64,000 nt of DNA, taken from Cunninghamia lanceolata (Eukaryota > Streptophyta > Pinopsida > Cupressales > Cupressaceae). Shown in pieces: positions 34,068-44,704 of the stretch (the stretch's first letter is position 1; every line of letters starts with the position of its first letter). The DNA is taken from the NCBI GenBank assembly GCA_027924645.1, contig BSBN01001807.1:15146001-15210000 (forward strand), written 5' to 3'. A program made the position numbers and the translations under genes. The notes under the pieces are model-generated. The model ran no database searches, had not been told where the DNA came from, and saw only the letters and a program-made list of their open reading frames with translations.

Positions 34068-35262
34068 TCACTGATCAACATCATCAAAATCATCATCATC
34101 ATCAACATCATGTGATGATGTATGTAGATTATGAGAACCACATGGAATCCCACTACTCGCACTAAAAGTATGCTGACTGGACTCCTCAAAAGCTGCAGCT
34201 TGTGCAATAGAAGAAAGATCCAAGTCAGTTCCCTCTGGATCTACATCCCACAACTTCACTGCCCCTTCCTTGTGGTCATCATCTTTGTAACTTAGAAGTC
34301 GCAAGTTCGAATGCACATAAACTAGCTCCTCTGCTTTACTTGATGCCAATTGATTGCGCTTCACTGAGTGGATGAAAGAAATTGTACTTCAATTCCGTTC
34401 AGATGAAGAAGAGCTAGCAACCTATTGAAGCAAAGGGAGATCTTGTTAAAGACTAGAGTCTTAAAATTAATAAATTGTGAATCAAACTTAAAATTTGAAT
34501 ATGGAAATTTTTAAAATGAAAAAAATAGAAGTTTGAAGTTGGGTAAAAATTGATAAACTTACTTGTGATAAAACTTTGATTGCAAGTACTTGAAGGTGTG
34601 GCAATTTATTGGCATGGACGTACACCAAGAGTGAGCATCTTTCTTATACCTGTTGTGGAGAGCAGAAACAGTTAGCCCATTGGAGGCTACAAACTCAGCC
34701 AACTCAAATGTAACTATATCCTCTAATTTAGGATCAGGATAGAGTTTACAAAGTGCTTTATTTAACCCTTTGCTGACTTCTGAATCACGGTATGGTGGCA
34801 CCCTTGTTGGCATAGAAAGGATCTCTTCGCTATAATATTTGGGAGTCAATGCAAAGGCAAGAAGATGGAGTGGGGTGGTCATTTTGTTCCACCGCTCAAC
34901 ACAAATTGATTGCACCTATTTGAAGAAAGTCTCTTCAGGATCTTACTCTTTTGCATTTATAATGGATCTCATTTGCTCAATCATTGAGTCAATGCCATCA
35001 TAAACCTCTCCCAAGCATGGCTTATCCATGTTAGTAAAGCGGAGCATACTCATGATGGGCTTAGTGAAACTAAGAAGATATTGCACTCGATCCCACCAAG
35101 TGTCAGTTAGAATCATTTGCTTTACATTAGCTGCCCTCTCAGTGTTGGATTGCCTCCATATGAACCATGAATCACTGAAGACCATGTCAGCAAGTGCTTT
35201 TCGCACCTTCACAAGTCGTCTCAAGACGATTGTGTTGGATACAAATATAGTCTCAACAACCT
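34068..35262 (-). pseudogene. hAT transposase, C-terminal half, decayed
   Basis: Read right to left: a segment with LRRLVKVRKALADMV and WWDRVQYLLSFTKPI...MDKPCLGEVYDGID (part of the catalytic RNase H-like fold region of plant hAT/DUF659 proteins), then VERWNKMTTPLHLLAFALTPKYY, an intron of about 140 bp (34422-34560), and the dimerisation exon with SFIHSVKRNQLASSKAEELVYVHSNLRLL. In-frame stops occur at about 34950 and 34920 and in the N-S-T motif near 34387, where TGA replaces the usual W. The tail is aspartate-rich. No N-terminal zinc finger is seen. Confidence 0.85.
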
Positions 35263-35317
35263 ATTTGAAAACAAAAAATTAAAAATTAAAAAATTAAAGA
35301 CAAAGAAGAATGCAAAC

Positions 35318-36480
35318 TTGATTTTGACCCTGTTGCAGCTAAAACCTTGGCATCCAAATTTTGACCCGTCTAATGAATCTTTCTCAATTTTACCTATCTG
35401 GGTGCGCCTCCCAAATCTCCCTCTCCACTACTGGTTCAAACCATGTTTTGCTGCCATTGGGAACACTTTGGGTAAATTTGTGTATTCAGATGACAACTCA
35501 AGAAATTTTATTCACACAACCTATGCCAGGATCCTGGTAGAGCTGGATACCTCCAAGGATCTTCCAGCCGAAATTATTTTGAGGGCCAATGGACAATGTT
35601 GGAAGCAACCTTTGGATTATGAAGGGTTGATTTTCAGTTGCAGGAGATGCTATGAAACCGGTCACATTGCTACGGATTGCCCTTCAATTAAGCCCCAGTC
35701 AAACCGGGCGGCCTCTTGGTGGAAGGACTCTTCTCCTAAACATTATTCTGTGGTGAACTCTCCTAAACAGAATATTTCTCCCACAAAGGTGGGCTCTAGG
35801 AAGCAAAATACTGAGGAGGATAACAAGATTTCTCCTATGAGAAAGGAATTACAGAAAGTCGAGCCCTCTTCTAATTTTGGGGGGGAGCAGAACTTGTCTT
35901 AGTTTGGTGCTACTAAAGGCCTAGACCTCTCAAATGCAAAGGTTGTCAACGCATCAAAAATGAAAGTTTCAGTTGAATCTATGGGTTCCCTCATCCTGGG
36001 AGTTGAAAATACAACTACACAGTCCGCCTCTCCTCTTTTAGAAGATCAAAACATTGGCCAGGACAAGGAGTGGCACTTAGTGCAAAAAAGGAAAAATTGC
36101 ATCCGCAAATTAGAGGAAATTAGGAGGAACTTGTTGTAGTGCTCTCACACTAATGCTGGCGCCAAATCTACAACCAAAAATCAATAGGCAAGAGTTGTTT
36201 GATTTGTAATTCTTGACTATTGACTTGGGTAGGGGTTGGACTTTTTTGTTTTGGTAGATGCAGAAGTTTCAAAATCATAAGTTGTGTTTGTGCCCATGCT
36301 TTAATGGGCTGTCAAGGTTTGTTAATGATTGTCTTTGAATTGTTGCAAGCATTGTTGTTTGCTTATTGCACCCCTATTCTTAGGGCATGCATTTGATTTA
36401 ATTTTATTTTCATTTTATGGGTTCAGCTCCCTTATGCCTATTTTACGGATCAAAAAATAATAATAATAATAATAAATTAT
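35318..36480 (+). pseudogene. L1-like LINE: ORF1 (DUF4283, zinc knuckle) joined to a 3' end, no ORF2
   Basis: The 194-codon open part starts inside a DUF4283-type domain (PNFDPSNESFSILPIWVRLPNLP...) and contains an ILVELD block and a CCHC knuckle CRRCYETGHIATDC, as in ORF1 of plant L1 elements. The frame continues beyond TAG codons at about 35900 and 36137. A T-rich 3' region then leads to ATCAAAAAATAATAATAAT at 36450-36475. There is no endonuclease or reverse transcriptase between them, so this is an internally deleted or ORF1-only copy, also truncated at its 5' end, inserted in the hAT. Confidence 0.75.
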
Positions 36481-37526
36481 TAAATTATTAAATAATATTA
36501 TAATAGATGAACAATAATATTTAGTAACTATTACAAATATAAAATGCAGAAGGAACCCTAAACAAACTCAAAAATATTAAAAAATAAAAACCTTTATAAA
36601 CTATAAAGACTACTAAAATTCAAATTTCTCTTACCTAGTTGCTCGCGTCTGCAAAGAATGGTTGCTCGCAAATGGTTGTGTCTGCAAATGGAAAGTCGTA
36701 TGCAAAGAAACCAAAGAAATGCCCCGCGTCTGTAGAAATGTCGCGTCTGGAGTGGAAATATGGAGCGGAAATATGGTCGTGTCTACAAAGAAACCAAAGA
36801 AATGTCGCGTCGTATGGAGCGGAAATATGTCAGGGGGCAACGGTAATATGTCGGGAGGTAGTGTTTATAAAAAATTATAAAAATTTCAACGCATTTTAGG
36901 GTTTTGAATGGTCAAAAAGTCAACGAAAATCTGCAGAATTGACCTGGAATTGCCACATCAGCTCCGGAAACGATCGGGTTCGAAGTCCACATCAAGGAAT
37001 TGATTCCAAAGGCCAAATTTTGAACCCTATTCGATTCCACAGTCGAATCAATTTCGATTCTGATTCCAAACGACTCGTACCCGGAGTCGGCTCCCTGAAG
37101 GGGACGATTCGGCAACTTAGAAAAGTCCTAAATCACCTAGGACTGGACTTCCTAAAATCACCTAAGAGTTGGAACTTCCCAGAAACACAAAAACATGACT
37201 GCCACATTACGAAAGGGGAAACACATTACAACAAAACGATCACATTACGGAAAGGGGAAACACATTACAACAGACAAAACGCTCTTTTTGAGCGAGGACA
37301 AGAACAAAAATTGTTACACAAAACCATCAACTGATTTGGAAAAATAAGAACCATCTCTCCTTAGCTGTTAAGATTGTCTTGGCAACACAAAACTTTTCTT
37401 TCCCTGCAACATCTCAAAGAGCCATGATTCAAGCAGGTAGTCACGTTCAGGCAATGAAAAGTTCATGAGGAAATGGTTGATATGCCAGAGATCAGGGGGA
37501 GCATCTTCCTCTAAAGTAAGCAACCT

Positions 37527-39134
37527 CTATAACAGGTGAAGGTACAAAACCTCTTTTTGAAGATATGAAGGAATGTCGTGTGGCCAAAGTATGCTTGTGG
37601 GAATGGTAGTTACCACATATAGAACTTGACGTTCATTTATATCTTCAATATACGCAACCTTGAACTCAGTCAATGTATCATCCTCTGAAAAAGGTCGAAG
37701 TTGCTGATATAGAATCTCCGTCATTGGTTCCTGGCTTACCGGATCCACAACTATTATCATCAATTTATCTAGTAATTCAGGTGCTTCTTCATCATTCGTA
37801 TTGGTCGTGTCTTCGTCCATCCATTCCTTAGAATTTGAATATGATAAATCATCAAGATCTGAATCTTTGAGCACTTGATCATTATTAAAGTACACCTGAT
37901 GGATAACATCTTCACCTAGTAGTTCACTTTACCATTCATTATTTTGAGTCTCGTCAACCTCCATAGAGCAATCTTCTTCAGTGCGGATATCTGGTAGCAT
38001 CTCATTTTCAGCAACCATGTACCCTTCTTCTGATAGGTAAGCAAGGTCAAAGACAGATTCTTCTAAGCTCTGTGTTTCTTCTTCTTGTGTGTGATTGATC
38101 TCACATATGGCGTATCTCACAAAACATTTGTCGAGAATTTTTGACTTTTCCATATGATTCTCTTCAGTGACCAAGACTGAATATTCCACGAACTTTTCTT
38201 CACCACAAGTCTCTTCATATGTTGCATTTTGTGTTGACTTCATCATATCTATGATGTCTCTTGATTGCACAAGTTCATGGATAACCTTCGAAAGTTTAGC
38301 ATCATCTTCTTCACTAGTGTGTATGAAAACTTCTTGAGACAAAGATGAAGATGGGCTAAACTGCAAAAGAAAATTTATAGTATCCTCTACTGAAGAATCA
38401 CTCTCCAAGTGATGTAGAAAATTGTCGAAATCCAATGATGAATCTTCCATATGATCTCCGGTTTTGATAAATTCCTCCAATGACAAATCATCTTCAAAAT
38501 GAAGATCTTGTTCTTGCTCTAATTGCAATGCTTCTTTGGTCTCTTCTCCTTTGAATGTATCTGACACAGGTTCTTCAAACCAACCTTCAAAACATGAGAA
38601 GAATAAATTGGATTCACCATTGCTCTCTGCAGCATATTTGATCTCTTCCTCATAATTTTGCTCTTGGGAAGATTGTTGCACTTCTTCCTCAGAGAAAGTA
38701 TGCAAGTCCTGCATTTCTTCAGGTTCTTCCATCAACAATCCTTCTTCATATTTGAAGAAATTATGCAAATTTTCCGCTTCCGATGAACATTCATGTTCCA
38801 TATGCAAACACATGATGTCGCTTGAAACAAAGTTAGGAAAATGATCACTTTTAATATTTAATTTACACTGAGTAAATCCCTTCATAGAGCAGCCATCGGA
38901 TTCGTCAAAGAGACGTTCAGGATTATCCGAAAATCCTTGATTTTCATTTGATGCTTTTAATATTTGCACGAATCTTCTCATCTCAGGGCAATTTTCTCCA
39001 TCATGTTGGTTTGTTGCGTGAAACAAGCAGTAGATTTGTATTGCAGCGCACAGGTGAAGCAGGTTGATCACTGACATAATTAATGAAAGAATCTGGTATA
39101 CTTGAAGGAGATGGAACTTGCCGAAGCAATACAA
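37527..39134 (-). pseudogene. Acidic ORF downstream of gag in the non-autonomous Ty3-type element
   Basis: One frame runs from about 39134 to 37527 with a single TAA at 37929-37931. It begins with a short CCHC/CHCC-like motif (YCLFHATNQHDGENC), then becomes very rich in E, D, S and L for over 400 residues, with no protease or polymerase motif. I do not recognise its function. Its position after gag suggests a nucleocapsid-linked extension. A frameshift near 39040 separates it from the gag frame. It is either a coding remnant peculiar to this family or a degraded gag tail. Confidence 0.6.
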
Positions 39135-41847
39135 TATTCAAGGGCACCAGTGGCTTGATTGAATCTCTCTGGATCTTTCCTAAAATGATCATATGATCTT
39201 CCAATTTGTCATGCCCCGATATTAAGGCATTGTTTAAATTAAAGATTTAAACATCATGATAAAAGTGGATGAAGTTGCTTTTGTGAAATACGGTATTAAG
39301 TCAATTTGAATGATAGAGATAATCAGTAATTAATATATACACATATATATATATATAATTATTAATATATAATATATTTATAATGAGACATATAATAAAA
39401 TTAAATAATATTATTATATGGATACTTTTAATATAATGTAATATAATATTAATGTGATTATATTAAATTGAATGAGATATTATATTAATATTACATAATC
39501 AATATCAATACAGATATGAGTATTTAATTATAAATATAAATATAAATATAGATATTAATATTAATATTAATAGATATTAGTAATTTAAACATTATTAATG
39601 AATATAAATAATATAAAACTATGAATAAGAGAGTGCCCGATTCTCATTAGTAAGGGCACTCCTCATAAACATGACGAGTTATTGAATAAGATTAAAATTA
39701 AAGTGGTTTAAGAATTAAATAAAGTCAAGCTTGTTAAAGTCAGCATATAAACAATGACCATATAGGCAGCGTTTGGTAATTTTGAGGAGACGTAATAGAT
39801 ATGAACGTCATAAGAGATTATGGTAAGAATAATCGCATGATAAAAGATTACGGTATAAATCCAAATAAATTACATTGTAAAGTTTGTAAGTTATTCTAAA
39901 ATGTATGGACGGATTCCGGATGCTCAAAGCTAAAGTGTTATTATTTCCACGGAGTTGAATTAACAGATATAATAGGATCCAATGGAGATTTAAAGCTCGT
40001 AACACAATGTTTTAAAGTCTGCCAACCCTCTCATAATTTGGTGCCAAGATTAAGACAAACCGTTTCGTTATGTATATATAAAATTATGAGCAAATATCAT
40101 TTAGAATAGCGAATATAGAGAAAAGGACAAAGTTCCCTAAAAGACAAAATTTGTCTTAGATGAAAGGTAAAAAGTGTGATTAGTTAATAAGGAAGGGGTG
40201 TGATTTAGTATGGAGTGTTAATAAAGAGTTCTCTCTTGGGCAGCAATCTCCAAGTTGGGACAGCATTGTTTGAATGTGTCTATTCATTCTTCTTAGAGCA
40301 TATAAAATCAGATTGAGGTGTGTAGAATAAGGGGGGAAGATACAAGCAGCAGCGAACAAAAAAAAGGAAGAAAAAATATATTCTTTCTGAGTATTAGAGC
40401 AGAGATAGAGGAGGAGAAATAGACCTACAGATCGGGGAAAGATAAATAAGAAAGTAATGATATATATATACACATGGAATTCTGAGGTTTAGAGCATATA
40501 TATTCAAAAGGGTGAAAATATATATAGATATATACTTCTGGGTTTAAATATACAATTCTGAGATTGGAAATTAAAGAATACATATTCACTAAAGAGAAAG
40601 GGGACACAATTTTGGGATTTGAAGAATACATGCTGAATAGAGAGGAAGTAAATCTGCAAGAAGAAATATAGTAAGAGGATCACATAAGATCACAAATCAG
40701 TCTCCCTCACATTGACACCAATATATAATAGCAGATTGGAATCAATCAAGCCATCAAGTCTTATAAACGATTGTAACCAGCAAGAGGATATATTGCTATT
40801 CCCGAACTGAGCTATATTCATCAATCAAGGAGTTAAGAAATCAAGGATATCTAAAAAGGGGACATTACACAATTCAATAGCATACTCCTGAGCTTCTTGC
40901 AGTTCTGTAGCGTGTCTTTGCTTGAGGTAGAAATTTTTTTTTGAAGATTGTGCGTTCATGAAACAACTTAGTAGAATTTCTGAAGAAGGATTCAAGGTGT
41001 TCACAACTTTTCCAACCAAACGGTTGAATCTGGCCATGAACTCTTGCATTGGCTCACTTTTGTCTTTCTTGATGTTTGAGAGTTGTGCAAACAAGACATG
41101 ACTATCTTTCGCGGGCTTGAAATAGGTGAAAAATTTCTCCCTCATCGACTCCCAACTTGTGATAGAGCTGGCAGCGAGGTGATTAAACCATTCAGCTGCT
41201 GAGCTTTGCAATAATTCCACAAACAAACGCACTGCAACATCTTCATGTGCAACGCCAAGAATTCCACAGGCGGTGGTGAAGGTAGAAATGTGCTCATCAG
41301 GATGCTGCTTGCCATCACCATGAAACTTCAGAAAACTTTTTCTTGGTCCTTCAGGAAGCTCATGATATTCTGCTAGTGCCAATGGTCCAATGTTGTTACC
41401 CCAAGGTAATGGGGATGGATGCCTCTAATTCAAGTTATTGCGAGCATTATTATTAGCATCACCCATTGCTCTTGGCTGAATTACAGGTTTCTCTTGCTTA
41501 ACTTCAGGTACTATGTTGGATGCTTCTCCAACTTCTGTAGGAAACGGATCTATAGTATCGTCTTTCCCCCTTCTTGTATAAACCCTGTGAGCCAGGATTA
41601 TCTATTGCCACGCAGGAGGTGGTAATACTGGTCTTCTGGATGCAAGATTTGCTTTGTTTTATTTTTCATCAAGAATAGTAGTCATGTTTCTCCACTGAGC
41701 AGGACTTTCCTTTTGCCCAAATATGAAACTCTTCAGGCTACTAATGATGTCCATTTGCTCTCCTTCCACATGTACAATATTTGGTTGAATAGTAGGTGGT
41801 GTAAGATTTGGTTGTTGAACAGGAGCAGTAGGATGCCAGATAGTCAT
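39001..41847 (-). pseudogene. Ty3-type gag, split by a solo LTR
   Basis: The N-terminal part (from about 41847) has in-frame TAA and TAG codons; the capsid core is open from 41382 (FLKFHGDGKQHPDEHISTF, AAEWFNHL, SWESMREKFFTYF, FMARFNRLV). At 40869 it is interrupted by a 1663-bp LTR. Leaving out the LTR and one CAATT copy, the frame at 40870-40874 continues exactly into the open frame 39204-39001 (EDHMIILGKIQRD). This confirms both the insertion and the original reading frame. The gag belongs to the 30588-46531 element; its start lies just inside the 5' LTR. Confidence 0.88.
39207..40869 (+). mobile_element. Solo LTR inside gag, CAATT target duplication
   Basis: It opens TGTCATGCCCCGATATTAAGG and closes AAGGGGACATTACA; CAATT flanks both sides (39202-39206 and 40870-40874). 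The first 60 bases match the solo LTR at 61332 and, inverted, the end of the one at 58262 (TTTAAATTAAAGATTTAAAC), so they form one family. The core is AT-rich. No internal region remains. Confidence 0.92.
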
Positions 41848-43098
41848 TCCTATGACATAAGCTTAAGCTTGCTTGAAGTTTTATGCCTCGTGCCCCATGG
41901 TGGGCGCTTGAAAACTGTTGGTGTTTCAATTCGCACCTCTAGAATGCGAGTTGGAAATGGACAACTATGCACAGTTAAACTGCTCTTCTATTATGAAGGG
42001 AAGTTCCCTTTTTGCTGATGTTTGCTAAAAAGATAAATAAATTAAATTTGCCTATCTTTTTTTTTGTTTCTCAACTGCGAGCACAAGGTTATAAAACTCT
42101 ATTCGCTGCAGCAGAGGTTTTTCCTTTTTAAAACTTCTAACTACAGCTAGGCCTAAACTAAATGACTCTTTTGATCACCTAAGTAAACACAGAGCATAGG
42201 AATCAAAAGTTGACAGAGAATGATTTGTTTTAACATAAAATCTTTAATAAACTTCTTCCAGATCATATCAAAAGACTCATTGTACTTTAAGATGAAAACT
42301 GAAATAAGATTTACGCAAGCCACACATCTGACGACAAAACTAGACGATCGTGATATAGAAAATCAAAGCAAATGGTAGGCATGAGATTTCTATTCCCAAT
42401 ATTATAAAGTTGATACAACTCCAGGACAACAATATTGTAGCAAAGGCAGGCATACAATACGCGATCAAACACTGGAAAACAGATAACACAGAGTGAACAA
42501 GCACTTGAAATAACAATTTATGCAGGCTAGAATAGGCATAGCAAAATTTGCTATCACAAACACAACTCCCCTTTTACAATGGGCAAGGCTGCCCTTATTT
42601 ATACTAAATCAAAGGAATAGGGAACCCTAAAATCTCCTCGATTTTATCTAACTAACTTGCCAACTCGCAAGCTTTATTTCTATTCTAAGACAAAGATTAC
42701 AACTAACAACTGCTTTAAAGCAAAGAAAGCTCCAACTATTACAAAGTGATTTTTTCTATTTTAAGGATGGATAAACTTTGAATGAAAGCAAATGCTTTAA
42801 AACAAAAAGCATTGAGTTAAAGCTGCTTTCTTTTGAGTTACATCCCCATCTTTATTGCTGCTTTATTGGTGATATCATCCATTGATATGATACTCTGATT
42901 TTTTAAAAAGTAGATTTTGAGAGAAAAAACTGGCACGTGGGTTTTGTAGACAATCTTATTTTGAAGCAACCCAGATCATCCGATTCTAAAAAAGCAGAAG
43001 ATTTCCCGAAAAAGTGGTAAAAAAACAGAATTGCGAAAAAATAAAAATTTTCAATCTTCAAGAGGACGAAATTCCAGATGAACCCATTTCGATGAAAA

Positions 43099-44355
43099 AT
43101 GAAAAAGCTCTGCCTTGAATTTCAGTCTCCCTTGAATACTAAGGAGCTGCAAGGATTTCTGGGTATTTTAAATTATGTCAATAATTTTTATCCCCATGCA
43201 GGTTTTGACAGGGAACCATTACAACAACTCCTTTCGAAAAGAAAACCCCAATGGAGCCAAATCCATACTGATGCGGTGAAGCTTATTCAACAAAAGATAC
43301 AACATTTGCCAGTTTTACATGTACCCACAACTGATCAATTTGTGTTGTATACAGATGCAACCGACTATGCTTGGGGAGGACACCTTTGTTTCATCAAAGA
43401 TGGAGTTGAATTGCTTGCAGAATATGCCAGTGGCACTTTCCCTGCTGATGTGAAAAAATGGATCTCTTCTGATAAAGAGATTTATAGTGTAGTCAAGAAT
43501 CTTAAGAAATTTGCTCTTAAACTTATGCATCTGAAACATTTTGTTATCAGAACTGACTGCACCAGATTCCTGACTTTCAAAGAAAAGGACCATGGTCGAA
43601 AAGATGGTTGTGGAAAATACTTAAGATGGCAAGAGTATTTAAATCAATTTCATTATGAACCTCAACATATTGCAGGAAAATCTAATATTGTTGCAGACTA
43701 TCTCAGTAGAGCTTCAATGCCTAGAGTATTTATGCAGAATCCTGGATCTTCTTCCAGTATTCCTGGTTTTATTCGGGAGAAAAATTATGATGCTCCATTC
43801 AAACATATGAACCTGATTGTTCAGAGAAACATTCTCACAAAGGGAATAAACAATCATTATGCTGAAAATGCTATTCAAGCAGCCGAAACTCTAGAACATA
43901 CTGGCTGTATTTCTACTCCTGATATGTATGAGGAAGGATATGGTCAATTTGAGATACTTCGTCTCAACTTCGACCACATGTATCATCTCTTGCTGAATCT
44001 TGTTCGAAAGCCCTTCTTCACTTGGCGGATTACCTGTTCAGCACCTATTACAAAACAAGTGGAGGATTTCTTCCTGTTTGCTGGACCACCAGCTGTCAAT
44101 TCCGATGAACCCATCAGCCAAGACTTGGTTACACGCGTCATCATCAATATAAGACTCAAATGGGAATCTTACTTTACACCCACTATGAATTATGATCATG
44201 ATCTTCTAGATTGGGTTATCCATCAAAGATTCCATTTACATGCCAAGTGGCACCCTATTGGATGGCGAGATGTCTATCGCTATGGATATGACCGAACTAG
44301 GTTGTCATCATCCACTGATGATGGGACTAGTTCACGAGGCAGCTGTAGTCCATAA
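43099..44355 (+). pseudogene. Caulimovirid-like RT connection / RNase H fragment with C-terminal extension
   Basis: An intact 418-codon frame whose first codons (M-K-K) come from the host LTR and the rest from the insertion. Residues about 15-75 match the end of a pararetroviral reverse transcriptase (LQGFLGILNYVNNF). RNase H follows with D86, E127, D153 and D200 (the IVADYLSR motif). The spacing, the WISSDKE block and the lack of any integrase point to plant pararetroviruses (Caulimoviridae) and not to Ty3. About 200 further residues after the RNase H show no domain I know. The RT catalytic core is absent, so the fragment is not a working polymerase. It is an endogenous viral remnant. Confidence 0.8.
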
Positions 44356-44704
44356 AGAGATTCTCTGACATAACTTTTGTAAAAGGATTGTCACTGTCTA
44401 CCTTTTAGCACGATATACCTCCTTTCTCTTTAACCGGACTCATCGATTGATTCTCTTTTACCTTCTGTTTGGGTCATTTTTGCCTTATAAATAAGCCGAT
44501 AAGGAAGCATAATGGGCATCGAGTCTTAGAGACTCTGAGTATGCTCTATCTCTGCGCTTAGTGCGATCTGAGATATCAGAAAATATTTTGCTTGTATTAG
44601 TTAGTTTACAGGAATCTCAGAAGCCGTAACCATTTGGCCGCCAGCCTCCGTCGCTGTTCTTCCATCTTCTATCTTCTCCTTCATACTTGTACTCGTACTC
44701 TTAT
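44356..44704 (+). promoter_or_regulatory. Probable pararetroviral intergenic promoter
   Basis: Non-coding sequence right after the viral ORF with a TATA box, TATAAATAAG, at 44486-44495 and a T/C-rich leader after it. Its position between the end of the polymerase ORF and the expected start of the pregenomic RNA matches where caulimovirids keep their main promoter. Activity here is inference. The insertion ends at about 44704, where LTR sequence resumes (GACCCTATTTTTGG). Confidence 0.5.

Larger units (their letters stand above)
33756..37120 (-). mobile_element. hAT DNA transposon remnant with terminal inverted repeats
   Basis: Ends are inverted copies: CTAAGTTGCCAAATCGGG at the left and, reversed, CTAAGTTGCCGAATCGTC at the right. 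Inside are decayed exons of a hAT transposase on the minus strand (34068-35262) and a LINE fragment inserted upstream of them. The N-terminal transposase part was not found and may be deleted or displaced by the LINE. A clear eight-base target duplication is not visible: the flanks (ACTTTTTC and AAAAGTCC) are closer to inverted than to direct copies. Confidence 0.7.
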
